Notes: generated by a model from the sequence alone, not told the origin. A DNA stretch of 40,356 nt from Lachnospiraceae bacterium (GCA_009774625.1 VSOB01000023.1:4884-45239); one strand, 5' to 3'. Counted from the stretch's first letter, positions 16,141-25,708 are shown. Program-made: numbers and translations.

Positions 16141-17733
16141 TTACAAGTTGTCAAAAGCAGTTGTTTCCTGTTTGAGCTGATTTACGATTTCCTGATTGGT
16201 ATCCATACGTCCGGTAATATCTTCCATATCGCTTACCAGACTCTGTGTGCTGTGAGCCACTCCTGCAATGCCGGAAGCGCTGTTGTCAATGGCATGGGTA
16301 ATCATACCGATGGCATCGGCAATTTCTGCCATGGAATTTTGCAGGCGGACGGTTTTTTGATTAAATTCATCCATCGCCTGTTCGATATAAACAGCATCCT
16401 GTTTGTACTGCATGCCTGCATCCACGAATGTCTGGAACTCGGTCAGGATGGTTTCATTCATATAGTTTACCATATTCTGGGCATGCTCGGAAAGGTTGTA
16501 TACCGCACTGATCACCGCCTCGTTAATTTCCTGGATCCGGTTTGCCGTCTCCCGGCTGGAATCGGCCAGTTGGCGCACTTCGGTTGCCACAACCGCAAAT
16601 CCTTTTCCGGCGGCTCCGGCTCTTGCGGCTTCCAGAGAGGCATTCAGGGCGATCAGAGTAGTCTGGTCGGAGATACCCAGTATATCATCAGTCAGGCTGT
16701 TGATCTGATCCACACTTTTGCTCTGTTGGATGGCTTCTTCCAGGATGGTCAGTATCTCGGCGGTCTTATTGCCGGTGGTTTCCATGCTGAGCCGGGCGGA
16801 GTGCTCCATCCGCTCGGCCCGTGTACGCATGGCGGTGGAATAGGTGGTAATAGCGCCGCATTCATCGGTCATATCGTTGACATCCTCCTGAATATCGGCG
16901 GCGCTGTTGTTGATATGGGAGGCATGCTCTGTCACACCCTGCATGGCAGCGGTCAGCTCCTGGGCCAGAGCCGACAGATCCAGGGCGCTTTCACTGGAAG
17001 TGCGGGTCCGTTTCAATACCTCGCCTACCAGATGATCGATGCGGCCGGAGCTTTTCTGAATCGCATTGATGATGTTTCTGAGCGGTTTTACCACATGCCG
17101 CAGGATAACGGAAACGGCAGTCAGTACCAGAAGAATGCAGATCAGAGTAGAGGCGGCGCCGATCAGCATAGAGCCGATGTAGACGGAGGAAAGCTGTGCC
17201 CTGGCCTGCGCAGTCTGTTCATTGATAGAGGCATACAGCGTATTGATGTCCGCCTCTATTGCCTCTCCGCAGGCTGCTACATCACCGTTGGCGAAAGCAT
17301 AGGCGTCCTGGGTTTTGCTCGCAGCGCTGGCACATACAAGAAATACCAGCGCATGTTTAAAACTGTCGTAATCGGCCAGCAGTGTTTCATAAGTGGCCAT
17401 ATCCTCAGGCGTTACATAGTCCTGATAGTCTGCAAGCATCTGGTCCAGTCTGGCTTCTTCCTCTTTGATCTGTGTGACCAGAGCGATCATAGTACGGTAA
17501 TCTGTGGCAACAATGTGAGAGAGCGCCATTTTATGGAGATCCATAGTGGACTGGCGGATCCCGGCCAGTCTGGTCTGCCCGTTCATATAGTTGTCGGCAA
17601 TGTTTGCCGCATTGGCGTTTACATTTCTGATATTGGCAACAGCCAGAATATTGGAAATAAGAGCGACAATGCCCAATAGTGCAATGGGCAGAATCAAACT
17701 GTATTTTAAACTTAAGCTGTGATTTTTCTTCAT
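16141..17733 (-). CDS. Methyl-accepting chemotaxis protein
   Basis: The 530-residue chemoreceptor has a first transmembrane helix (about 10-33), an extracellular four-helix-bundle-like sensor (about 34-185), a second helix (about 186-210), a HAMP-like linker and a signalling domain. The tip that contacts CheA/CheW is clear: SDQTTLIALNASLEAARAGA followed by GKGFAVVATEVRQLAD. It is the last gene of a leftward unit, 25 bases after the substrate-binding lipoprotein gene, which suggests the binding protein presents a ligand to this receptor. No other che or flagellar gene is in the window. AAAGGA precedes the ATG. Confidence 0.93.
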   Translation of the reverse strand: MKKNHSLSLKYSLILPIALLGIVALISNILAVANIRNVNANAANIADNYMNGQTRLAGIRQSTMDLHKMALSHIVATDYRTMIALVTQIKEEEARLDQMLADYQDYVTPEDMATYETLLADYDSFKHALVFLVCASAASKTQDAYAFANGDVAACGEAIEADINTLYASINEQTAQARAQLSSVYIGSMLIGAASTLICILLVLTAVSVILRHVVKPLRNIINAIQKSSGRIDHLVGEVLKRTRTSSESALDLSALAQELTAAMQGVTEHASHINNSAADIQEDVNDMTDECGAITTYSTAMRTRAERMEHSARLSMETTGNKTAEILTILEEAIQQSKSVDQINSLTDDILGISDQTTLIALNASLEAARAGAAGKGFAVVATEVRQLADSSRETANRIQEINEAVISAVYNLSEHAQNMVNYMNETILTEFQTFVDAGMQYKQDAVYIEQAMDEFNQKTVRLQNSMAEIADAIGMITHAIDNSASGIAGVAHSTQSLVSDMEDITGRMDTNQEIVNQLKQETTAFDNL

Positions 17734-17758
17734 TTCGGTGTCCTTTCAGGCGTGGTAT

Positions 17759-19045
17759 TTACGGGGCCATGATGCCTTCCGCCATTGTGTCAAGCAGTTC
17801 CTGCAGTCCGATATGGTCAGGATTGCCCTCTGCTATCGTTCCTGCAAATTCTGACACCGGATCCCAGTAATTACCGCCGATTCTCTGCAGACAGGAATAT
17901 TCCGACTGGGCAAGGAGGGCGGCAATGGCCGGAGAATCCTGGACGGCGGCCGACCGGGAGGCTTTGAGATTGGAAGGTCCCTGTCCGCGCAGCGTAAAGC
18001 GAAGCTGCTGATTGGATTCATTGCTGATCCATTCCGCCAGAAGAGCGGCCCAGGCAGGATGCTCCGAATAGGCGTTAACACCGATCAGCTTATAGCCGGA
18101 GAAGGAGGCCATCTGAATCTGTCTGTCCGCACAGGTATAAGTGGGCAGCTTGGCAGCCGCATACTGATTTCCCCAGGCTTTTTCCACGGCAACGGCGTTC
18201 CAGACACCGCTGACACCGGCGATGACAGAGCCGGTTTGGACACCGCGCAGAAAGCCGCCGTCATCTGTATTCAAAAAACCGGGACTTGCAGCGATCTCCA
18301 GCATGGCCTGTGCCACCTCTCTACCGCTGGCAACATTTCCCGTCTGATTCCAGGTACAGTAGTTGGTGATGCCATCCTCATTCAGTCCCACTTCCAGTCC
18401 GGTGTTGCCGAAAAAAGAATAGACATACCAGCCTGAGGACCAGTCCATTGCAAACTTTTTCTGATGCGCGGCGGCCGCCTCCAGAATCTTGTCCAGAGAT
18501 GCGGCGTCTGATTCGGTTATGTATTGTTTATTATAGTATAGAAAATAGCCGTTGTCCGCTGTCAGAGGATAGGCATACAGCGTATCATCCACAGAAGCCG
18601 CTTCCACGGCTCCTTCCAGATTGTCGGCCCGGATCTGCTGCGGATGCACGATGGGCTCCAGTGCGCCGGCAGCCACCAGCGTATTTAACTGGTCGTCGGC
18701 GAAGGCAAATACATCCGCACCTGCTTCCAGATCGCTCATCAAAGCGTCCTTGCATCCGGACTCACTCTGTACTGCCAGGGTAATCTGAAACCGGGCCTGA
18801 CCCTGATATTCGTTTAAAAATCCGTCGATGATCTGTTCCAGCAGAGCCTGATCTTCCTCGGCGCCCCAGACCATCAGAGCCACTTCTCCTGAGTCTGCGG
18901 CCAGTTGTTCTTCCAGAGACAATTCTTTGCTGACTTGGGCGGCCGCCTCTGTTTCCCCAGTATCTTTTCCGGGGCCTGCGCAGCCCATCATAAGTACTGC
19001 CGACAATATGGCGGCAGTGATTCCGATTCCTGTCTTTGTTTTCAT
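17759..19045 (-). CDS. Orphan extracellular substrate-binding lipoprotein (SBP family 1)
   Basis: The 428-residue protein starts with a lipoprotein signal peptide (GITAAILSAVLMMGCAG, lipid-bearing Cys at residue 22), a short acidic linker and a binding-protein fold of the family 1 type (ALMVWGAEEDQALLEQIIDG near the start; YAYPLTADNGYFLYYNKQYI in the middle). These usually bind sugars or oligosaccharides for ABC importers, yet no permease or ATPase of an importer lies nearby. Instead it is between a histidine kinase and a chemoreceptor on the same strand, which suggests a sensing role. I chose the ATG at 19045, preceded by GGGGG; a longer frame to 19108 would hide the signal peptide. Confidence 0.88.
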   Translation of the reverse strand: MKTKTGIGITAAILSAVLMMGCAGPGKDTGETEAAAQVSKELSLEEQLAADSGEVALMVWGAEEDQALLEQIIDGFLNEYQGQARFQITLAVQSESGCKDALMSDLEAGADVFAFADDQLNTLVAAGALEPIVHPQQIRADNLEGAVEAASVDDTLYAYPLTADNGYFLYYNKQYITESDAASLDKILEAAAAHQKKFAMDWSSGWYVYSFFGNTGLEVGLNEDGITNYCTWNQTGNVASGREVAQAMLEIAASPGFLNTDDGGFLRGVQTGSVIAGVSGVWNAVAVEKAWGNQYAAAKLPTYTCADRQIQMASFSGYKLIGVNAYSEHPAWAALLAEWISNESNQQLRFTLRGQGPSNLKASRSAAVQDSPAIAALLAQSEYSCLQRIGGNYWDPVSEFAGTIAEGNPDHIGLQELLDTMAEGIMAP

Positions 19046-19131
19046 AAAAACCCCCGATATCTGTGCCCGCAGGAACTGGCGGCTGCCATATTCACCGCGG
19101 GCTTTCACAAAAATATATTTCTGTTATTTTA

Positions 19132-20262
19132 TCATTTTGCGGAGATTTTTTCAATCTCTGTATGCAGGGTGATGACGGTATGAAAGCTGTGATCTTCCTG
19201 GCCGTAATAGGTCTGCATATGGCCCTGGTATTTCCTGACGATCCGCCGGATGCTTTTCAGCCCGAAGCCGTGCCGGGTGCTGTCAGGCTTATGTGAGATC
19301 AGTCTGCCGTGAGGGGTGAAAGGATCTGTTTCACAGGAGTTGGCCATCGTGACTACGACAAGAGCCGTATCCGGTCTGGCGGTTACGTTTAAGCGGATAT
19401 AAGCCTCTGCCTGTCCGCAGGCAGCGGCAAAAGCGTTGTCCAGCAGATTGCAGAAGAGGGAAGTCAGTTCGTCCTCCTTCAGAAAATCCGCTGTACCGCT
19501 GCGGACATCCGTCTGGAATGTGATCCCATGTTCCAGACAGCGCTGGTGACAGCAGCATAGAATGGCATTTAAAAGCTCATTGTCACAGACTTGCACAGAG
19601 TCCTGCAGTGCAAATCCCTGCAGCAGTCTTTCAATGTAGGCAGTGATTTTATCCGGTTCTTTGTGCTTGTTGAGAATGGCGATGGACTGAAGATGCCCTT
19701 TGATGTCATGGAGCAGGATGTTCTGATTTTCCTTTTGCTCCAGCAGCACCCGGTAATACGCGGCACAGGCCTTTTCTTTCTGCAGTCTGTGCTGCATTTG
19801 CACAAAGACTTCGTTTCTATTCTGCACATGAAGATACAGCAGCCAGATCAACAGGTTGCCGGACAGCATCAGCAGCATGCGGCTGTCTGCGCCAGGAACG
19901 ACGGATTCCGGAAAAAGAAAACGGGAGCGGGTAAATACAGCCGCCAGCCGGAAAAAGATCCCCATTGCGGACAGCTCACAAAGTCCCATAATCATCGTGG
20001 CAATGGCGGCATGAAAAGCAGCGCAGGACAGCCGGATGTCATACATACAAAACAGCAGCATGAAATTGACTGATAAAAGGGCCAGGGTATCCAGCCGAAT
20101 CCATTGCAAAAAGGAAAAAAAGAAGAGCAATCCATAGGACAGAACAAATACAGTATTTTCCGCCCATGCAGAAAGTCTGGAAACAAACAGTTTTTTGCAG
20201 TAATATCTGAAAATACTTGCTTCTGTCAGATAAATCATACAATAAAATATACTGGCTGCCAT
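19132..20262 (-). CDS. AgrC-like sensor histidine kinase (GHKL type)
   Basis: The 376-residue protein has five or six N-terminal helices (about 1-150), a coiled linker, a phosphoacceptor region LLHDIKGHLQSI (His185) and a GHKL ATPase domain (N box LFCNLLDNAFAAA; G box RHGFGLKSIRRIV). This is the architecture of kinases that sense peptides in Gram-positive quorum sensing (AgrC, PlnB/ComD class). It lies 18 bases after the LytTR regulator gene and no AgrB/AgrD pair is nearby. Given the divergent Cys-rich peptide locus, that peptide is a plausible signal (inference). The start follows GGAGAAATGACAA. Confidence 0.92.
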   Translation of the reverse strand: MAASIFYCMIYLTEASIFRYYCKKLFVSRLSAWAENTVFVLSYGLLFFFSFLQWIRLDTLALLSVNFMLLFCMYDIRLSCAAFHAAIATMIMGLCELSAMGIFFRLAAVFTRSRFLFPESVVPGADSRMLLMLSGNLLIWLLYLHVQNRNEVFVQMQHRLQKEKACAAYYRVLLEQKENQNILLHDIKGHLQSIAILNKHKEPDKITAYIERLLQGFALQDSVQVCDNELLNAILCCCHQRCLEHGITFQTDVRSGTADFLKEDELTSLFCNLLDNAFAAACGQAEAYIRLNVTARPDTALVVVTMANSCETDPFTPHGRLISHKPDSTRHGFGLKSIRRIVRKYQGHMQTYYGQEDHSFHTVITLHTEIEKISAK

Positions 20263-20280
20263 TTGTCATTTCTCCGTTAT

Positions 20281-20988
20281 TCAGGCCCTGCTTTCAAGAA
20301 ATAACAGATATGCGTCATGAAACGCACTGTATTTCCTGCGTGCAAGGTAGGCTTCAAAGGGCTGCAGACTGAGATGGATCAGAAAGTGGTTGAAATCTGT
20401 CACATATTCCAGATTGACAATGTAGCTCCTGTGGGTACGGAAAAAACAGCTTTGATCAAGAAGCTGTTCACAGCGCTGTATATTGTAGACAGATTCATAC
20501 ATTGCCGAAACAGTATGGATACAGACCTTTCGATTCTGAGTCTGTACACAGACGATATCGGAGGCAGGGACAGAAAAAACACCCTGTCTGGTTTCGATCG
20601 GGATCCTGGTATATGAGGAAGTATAAAGAGCCAGGGCGTCTTTCAGATTGCGGAACAGACGCTGTCTGTCCAGAGGCTTTGTCAGATAGCGGAACACATG
20701 GAAACGCATGGCGTCATCCAGGTATTCCAGATAAGAAGTAATGATGAAGATAATGCAGTTTTGGTTTCTGCGCTTGATCAGTTCACCGGTACGGATTCCG
20801 CTGATCCCCTGCATTTTCACATCCAGAAAGACGATGTCCTGCTCTCCGGGATCGGCAAGCAGTTCCTCGCCGCTGTGAAAAGACTGGATTTCGGGCATTT
20901 TTAAATCATGCGCATGGAAATATTCCTGTAAATATCCGGTTAACTGTACTGTAATTGCCGTATCATCGTCGCAGATTACAATACGCAT
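20281..20988 (-). CDS. LytTR family response regulator
   Basis: The 235-residue regulator has a receiver domain (acid pocket CDDD at residues 6-9, phosphoacceptor Asp56 in VFLDVKM, Lys in YLTKPLD) and a C-terminal LytTR DNA-binding domain (about 135-232; FFRTHRSYIVNLEYV). LytTR regulators bind pairs of short direct repeats. The ATG at 20988 has AAAGGAGGG upstream; a start at 21021 is possible but has no such site. It is the first gene of the leftward unit and lies divergent from the peptide locus at 21268-27953, making it the likely regulator of both. Confidence 0.93.
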   Translation of the reverse strand: MRIVICDDDTAITVQLTGYLQEYFHAHDLKMPEIQSFHSGEELLADPGEQDIVFLDVKMQGISGIRTGELIKRRNQNCIIFIITSYLEYLDDAMRFHVFRYLTKPLDRQRLFRNLKDALALYTSSYTRIPIETRQGVFSVPASDIVCVQTQNRKVCIHTVSAMYESVYNIQRCEQLLDQSCFFRTHRSYIVNLEYVTDFNHFLIHLSLQPFEAYLARRKYSAFHDAYLLFLESRA

Positions 20989-21054
20989 AACGGCAATCCC
21001 TCCTTTTGACTGATAATTCATTTAGGATGTTTTCTACACTTTGTCCACGTATGT

Positions 21055-21063
21055 ATTATAGCA
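21055..21063 (-). promoter_or_regulatory. Extended -10 promoter for the LytTR operon
   Basis: On the - strand TGC-TATAAT (21063-21055) forms an extended -10 with a poor -35, about 67 bases before the ATG at 20988. A TTGACA at 21075-21070 is too close to act as its -35. Confidence 0.5.
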
Positions 21064-21105
21064 GAACAATGTCAAAAAAGAAGAGATTTCTATGACAGTT
21101 TCCGT

Positions 21106-21236
21106 ACCGAAACCTGACATTTTTCTGCTGCTTTTGTTTTAAGGTGTGGGCCCGATTTCTTTGCTTTGACCATACAAACCGAAAATTGTCATTTCGTGCA
21201 GGGGCTATGGAAAAACCGAAAAACCTTCGGTATGAT
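21106..21236. promoter_or_regulatory. Repeated ACCGAA elements between divergent operons
   Basis: Near-identical direct repeats of the form ACCGAAAN3G(A/T)CATTT lie at 21106-21122 and 21178-21194, 72 bp apart. A perfect inverted repeat ACCGAA-N5-TTCGGT lies at 21215-21231, immediately before a TATGAT (-10-like, 21231-21236) for the rightward operon. The first copy also overlaps an imperfect palindrome TTTCCGTACCGAAA. These are good candidates for regulator binding sites, possibly of the adjacent LytTR protein; that link is inference. Confidence 0.5.
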
Positions 21237-21267
21237 AGAAAAAAGGAAGAAACCGGGGTGGGGAAAA

Positions 21268-23127
21268 GTGAAAGTACGAAACAGTCTGAAACAGCTATTG
21301 CGGACAAAGGTCAGGACGTTTCTGTTTCTGATTCTCTTTTCGGCGTGTGTCCTGCTGGTTTCGGCGGGCGGTAATCTGCTGTTTGTAAGCATGCGGAATA
21401 CCGGGCGGATGGAAGGTCTGTTCCGGACGATAGGCACTGTGGAACAAAAGCCGGACGGTGTGGAAAAGAAGGCAGTCTGGGATGCGGAAAAGGAAACCTA
21501 TGTATATGAGAATATGCAGGTGTATGACGGCTGGCGGACGCTTTCCGATCTGGAGATAGAGGGTGTGGAGTATCTGAGCGGGCCGGAGCGGCGTCCCTAT
21601 TATACTGCGTATGTGCCGGATTTTCAGATACTGGATGACAATGCAGGCTGGTCAAATGCAGTCATTGTGGAGGCTTCGCCGCTGGAGGACTGTGTACCCT
21701 CCGGCCCGGTCAGAATGGAATTAAAAAGAGTTCTGTTCAGCTATTACAGTTTTAATGTACCGCAGTTTTATTACTGTGACCATTTTCATAAAAATCCGGA
21801 AATGCTGTATGCGGATAAGACCTATGTGATGAGTCTGGAGCAATGGCTCTGGCATGGCTGGACCATAGAAGAAACCCGTTATGAGCATTTGCCTGCAGGA
21901 GGGCTTTTTACCACACAGACCACAAAGGACGGTACGCCCCTTTTAAGCGGTCAGGAAAATATATGGATACAGGAGGTTACGGAAGGCTTCTGGCAGTCAG
22001 AGGACGGAAAGCGCTGGATAGAGCTTGCCAAAGCCAGAGAAATGGCCTGTTGGTCCGTACCCGTTACACCCACCGGGGATCTGTATCTGATGATGCCGTT
22101 TTATCAGGGAGACGCCTATATCATGGAAGGAAGGGAATTTACACAGGAGGAGTATGATCAGGGCAGGCCGGTCTGCCTGATTTCCCGCCGGTTTGCCGTC
22201 AGGAATGGCCTGAAAGTGGGAGATGTGATGCATTTGCCGCTGCGTTCTGCCAATTATGCGGATTCGGCCAGCATCGGCATGGAAAATGAACTGATGGAAT
22301 GGCATGACAATATCAGTATGGAGATCGGGCTTCTGCGGGCGGACGGAAAAGCGTACCCCACATTCTGGGAATGCGATTATACGATCTGCGGGATTTATGA
22401 TCTGATGCCCGGTACATTTCAGGATCCGGGGTATACCCTGCATGACAATGAAATCATAGTGCCGGCAGGTTCCGTCAGGGCCGGCGATGAAGAAAATATT
22501 ATGTGCTGGGGGCCGATGAGAGGTTATACGACTTCGTTTCAGATACCCAACGGAAGCATTCATACATTTATGGAAGCATGGAATCAAAAAGGGATTTCCA
22601 ATGTGGACATTGTCTTTTATGACAAAGGATATTCCAGGCTGGAAAGCGGGCTGGAGACTATGAAGCGGACAGCGCTTGGGCTGCTGACAGCCGGAGGGGC
22701 GGCTGCAGTGTTTCTTCTTTTGTATTTCTGTCATATGCTGATCGCCAGACAGAGAAAGCGGATTGCCATAGAACGCTCACTTGGCATGACAAAGTGGGAA
22801 TGCAGTGTGTCGCTTTTGTCCGGCATTTTACTGATCGCCCTGCTGGGAAGCCTGGCAGGAAGCATCGGGAGCATTTTCATAACAGATGCGGCAGCGGAGC
22901 GGATGATGAATATTGCCAGATATGACAGAACTTATAGCGATGATCGGCTTGGGAGCACAGAAGAAGAGGAAGCGGAAATGGAAGGGGTATTATCATATGA
23001 GGAAAACGTCTGTGTGTCCCTGGTGTGCGGCGGGAGCATGTTTCTGATGGCAGGTGCGGCGGCTCTGCAGGAGCTTGGAAGGAGTATGAGATACGAACCA
23101 CTGGAGCTGCTTGGCGGTGATGAATAG
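21268..23127 (+). CDS. FtsX/MacB-like ABC permease (large)
   Basis: The 619-residue protein has one N-terminal helix (about 12-35), a large extracellular domain (about 36-500) and three C-terminal helices, with RQRKRIAIERSLGMTKWE before the third, as in FtsX/MacB permeases. These work mechanically with an ATPase to export peptides or drugs from the membrane face. I chose the GTG at 21268 (VKVRNSLKQLL is a usual start for this class) because GGGGTGGGG precedes it; an ATG at 21232 would overlap the -10 element. It is the first gene of the Cys-rich peptide operon; the ATPase and a second permease come at its end. Confidence 0.85.
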   Translation: MKVRNSLKQLLRTKVRTFLFLILFSACVLLVSAGGNLLFVSMRNTGRMEGLFRTIGTVEQKPDGVEKKAVWDAEKETYVYENMQVYDGWRTLSDLEIEGVEYLSGPERRPYYTAYVPDFQILDDNAGWSNAVIVEASPLEDCVPSGPVRMELKRVLFSYYSFNVPQFYYCDHFHKNPEMLYADKTYVMSLEQWLWHGWTIEETRYEHLPAGGLFTTQTTKDGTPLLSGQENIWIQEVTEGFWQSEDGKRWIELAKAREMACWSVPVTPTGDLYLMMPFYQGDAYIMEGREFTQEEYDQGRPVCLISRRFAVRNGLKVGDVMHLPLRSANYADSASIGMENELMEWHDNISMEIGLLRADGKAYPTFWECDYTICGIYDLMPGTFQDPGYTLHDNEIIVPAGSVRAGDEENIMCWGPMRGYTTSFQIPNGSIHTFMEAWNQKGISNVDIVFYDKGYSRLESGLETMKRTALGLLTAGGAAAVFLLLYFCHMLIARQRKRIAIERSLGMTKWECSVSLLSGILLIALLGSLAGSIGSIFITDAAAERMMNIARYDRTYSDDRLGSTEEEEAEMEGVLSYEENVCVSLVCGGSMFLMAGAAALQELGRSMRYEPLELLGGDE

Positions 23128-23169
23128 GGCATACAGGTTCGTCTGCCTGTGGCAGATGGGAGATCATAT

Positions 23170-24612
23170 ATGGGAAACAATGAGAAAAAAGAGTACAGAA
23201 AACAGACAGGACAGGGAGGGCCGTTTATCCATGTGATGCAGACTTCCCGGCAGAAATATTTATATGATGTGAATACCAATGAAGTTTTCGGCATTTCCGA
23301 TGAGCTGTACGAGTATTTCAAAGAGGGAAGGCCGCTGGATGAAAGCGGAAGGGAAAGTCTGCACAGACTGAAAGAGCAGGGCTATCTGAAGGAAAACCGG
23401 ACCCGTATCGTGGAACATCCTCTGACGGAACTGCTGGAATATTATCTGAACTATAAAATGTCCCATCTGGTTTTGCAGGTAACACAGTCCTGTAACCTGC
23501 GCTGTGAATATTGCGTCTATTCAGGGGCTTACCATAACAGGGGCCATTCGGAACAGAGGATGCCATTTGAAATGGCAAAGAAGGGAATCGAATATCTGAT
23601 CGCCCATTCCAGAGATTCGGGCCGGATCGGCATCAGCTTTTACGGGGGAGAACCTCTGCTGGCATTTGATCTGATACAGGATTGTGTGGAATACAGTAAG
23701 CGGGAAGCGGAAGGAAGGCGCGTCGATTTTCATTTTACTACCAATGGGACGCTGCTGACAGAGGAAAAACTGCCTTTTCTTGTTGAAAATCAATTCAGCA
23801 TCCTCATCAGTCTGGATGGTCCGGAACCAATCCATGACAGGCACAGAAAGTTTGCCGGCAGCAGTAAAGGCTCCCATCAGACTGTGATACAGAACATCAA
23901 AAGGATCCGGGCGCTGTATCCGGAGTTTTACCGCAGCAATATCCGCTTCAACACGGTGCTGGACCCGCAGAACAGCTTTGCGGATGTGGAGCAGTATATG
24001 ACCGGTGAAGAGCTGTTCCGGGAAAACCGGCTCCTCTGCAATATCATCAGTGATATGTATGTGAAGCGCCAATCGGTATATGGAGAAGTATTTCCGGCTG
24101 AATATGAATACGGGATCTGCAGTCATTATCTGGCCATGCTGGAAGGATGCGAGGAGGATCACCGGTTCAGGATGCTGCAGAACTATGCAGGACAGATCAA
24201 ACGGATCGCGGAAATGAGCCAGGTGGGACGGCAGGAATGCCTGTCGGAAAGAGGGCACAGAGGGGGACCCTGTCTGCCGGGAGTGAGAAAGCTCTTTTTA
24301 AGTGCAGACGGATTTTTCTATCCCTGTGAACAGGTAAGCGAATCTTCAAAGGCATCCTTACTGGGCAGCCTGGAAAGCGGCCTGGATCTGGAAAAAGCCG
24401 GGGCGCTTTTGAATCTGGAGCGGTATACTCCGGAAATGTGCAGGGATTGCTGGGCATACAGGTATTGCAACATCTGTATTGCAAGAGCAGATGACGGGGA
24501 ACGGATCTCCGCTTCCTATATCGGGCGTTCCTGTGCATTTATGAGAGAATCAGTGGAAAACGATTTACTGGATTATTGTACCCTACGGGATCTGGGGTAT
24601 GATTTTGGATAG
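23170..24612 (+). CDS. Radical SAM/SPASM Cys-rich peptide maturase (CcpM-like)
   Basis: The 480-residue enzyme starts with a PqqD-like peptide-recognition region (about 1-90; KYLYDVNTNEVFGISDELY), then a radical SAM core with Cys108, Cys112 and Cys115 (CNLRCEYC), FYGGEPLL and FTTNGTLLT, and ends in a SPASM domain (about 365-465; FYPCEQV, CRDCWAYRYCNIC) that holds extra iron-sulphur clusters. Such enzymes install thioether or other crosslinks in ribosomal peptides. The set maturase plus companion protein plus 41-residue CxxCxxC peptide fits the clostridial Cys-rich peptide system TIGR04065/04066/04068 as I recall it; this was not searched. The ATG at 23170 follows GGGAG. Confidence 0.92.
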   Translation: MGNNEKKEYRKQTGQGGPFIHVMQTSRQKYLYDVNTNEVFGISDELYEYFKEGRPLDESGRESLHRLKEQGYLKENRTRIVEHPLTELLEYYLNYKMSHLVLQVTQSCNLRCEYCVYSGAYHNRGHSEQRMPFEMAKKGIEYLIAHSRDSGRIGISFYGGEPLLAFDLIQDCVEYSKREAEGRRVDFHFTTNGTLLTEEKLPFLVENQFSILISLDGPEPIHDRHRKFAGSSKGSHQTVIQNIKRIRALYPEFYRSNIRFNTVLDPQNSFADVEQYMTGEELFRENRLLCNIISDMYVKRQSVYGEVFPAEYEYGICSHYLAMLEGCEEDHRFRMLQNYAGQIKRIAEMSQVGRQECLSERGHRGGPCLPGVRKLFLSADGFFYPCEQVSESSKASLLGSLESGLDLEKAGALLNLERYTPEMCRDCWAYRYCNICIARADDGERISASYIGRSCAFMRESVENDLLDYCTLRDLGYDFG

Positions 24613-24634
24613 ATAAGGAACAGGCGGAGGCACT

Positions 24635-25708
24635 ATGGAACAGCTTATGATATATCCGTATCACAGAGGCTGTGAGGCCCTGGTACGACATCAGGATATG
24701 CTGCAGGACTGGAAGCTGGCAGGACTGGCTTCCCCGAAAGGCTGGGGACTGGGAAATGATACGGTAGTTTCCGGAACAAAAGAGTATACGGTGGAAACAG
24801 ATTATGAAACCGTACTAAAGCGCTGTGACGGAGTCTGGTTTGTGGAGGACGGGAGTTTGAAGCTGCCTCCTGCGCTTCTGGAAAAACGTCTGCAGCAAGC
24901 GATCGCCGGAGGCAAACGAATCATTTACACCAGACTGGCAGATACAGAGGCATATGAAAACGCTGTCCGGATGATTCCGGAGACTTTGCGTATCCTGCCG
25001 GTGGATACCGGGATATCTGATCCGTTTGGCATGTCGGCTGCGTATTGCATGGACATCCATACACCGGTAGTGGCTGTGATGGGACTGGAAGAAAATACAG
25101 AAAAGCTGGAAGTACAGTTGGCGCTGCGGAAGGCGTTTCAAAAAAGGGGTTACCGGGTGTTGTCTGTAAGCTCCGGCACGGGGACAGAACTGTTGGGCAT
25201 GTATTCTTTTCCGGACTTTATGTTGAAGCCGGGAATAGGAGAAGCGGAAAAAATTATCAGGTACAATCACAGGATTGCGGCGCTGGAGAAACAGGAGGAA
25301 CCGGAGCTGATTATCGCAGGGATACCCGGCGGGGCGCTGCCCTTTAACCGATACAATCACAATGGATACGGCATGCTGCAGTATGAAATATTGGAAGCGC
25401 TGCCTGTGGATTATCTGGTGCTGTGCCTGCCCTGGCAGCCGGACCTGCATAAACGGCTGCAGGAAATCGGCATGGATATCAAGAACAAGTATCAGATCAC
25501 TCCCGGTGCTTATCATCTGGCAGCCATAACACAGGATACGGTGGATCTGGTATCTGAGAAACAGCGGGAATTTCTCACACTGGACCGACATTTTATCAGA
25601 ACGAAAATAAAAGAAGAAAACGATCCTCATCTGCTGGATGTCACCGAAGAAAAGAGCTGTGACAGTCTGACAGAGGACATTATCAACTGCCTGTCTGAAC
25701 AGGAATAG
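24635..25708 (+). CDS. Peptide maturation companion protein (TIGR04066-like)
   Basis: The 357-residue soluble protein has no signal peptide. Two alpha/beta halves are suggested: an N-terminal part (MIYPYHRGCEALVRH; CDGVWFVEDG) and a central part beginning VVAVMGLEENTEKLEVQLAL, resembling a nucleotide-binding domain, with later LIIAGIPGGALPFN and DYLVLCLPW. It matches the companion protein found beside clostridial Cys-rich peptide maturases (TIGR04066 family), from memory of that set. The exact biochemical role is unknown. It sits 22 bases after the radical SAM gene with GGCGGAGG as ribosome binding site and precedes the precursor gene. Confidence 0.75.
   Translation: MEQLMIYPYHRGCEALVRHQDMLQDWKLAGLASPKGWGLGNDTVVSGTKEYTVETDYETVLKRCDGVWFVEDGSLKLPPALLEKRLQQAIAGGKRIIYTRLADTEAYENAVRMIPETLRILPVDTGISDPFGMSAAYCMDIHTPVVAVMGLEENTEKLEVQLALRKAFQKRGYRVLSVSSGTGTELLGMYSFPDFMLKPGIGEAEKIIRYNHRIAALEKQEEPELIIAGIPGGALPFNRYNHNGYGMLQYEILEALPVDYLVLCLPWQPDLHKRLQEIGMDIKNKYQITPGAYHLAAITQDTVDLVSEKQREFLTLDRHFIRTKIKEENDPHLLDVTEEKSCDSLTEDIINCLSEQE

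Noticed and set aside
16114..17679. Rightward open frame (521 codons) opposite the chemoreceptor gene
   Set aside because: Antisense shadow of a well-supported chemoreceptor; no promoter or ribosome binding site and no domain visible.
21232..21267. ATG at 21232 as permease start
   Set aside because: It overlaps the -10-like TATGAT and lacks a ribosome binding site; GTG at 21268 begins with the usual permease N-terminus.
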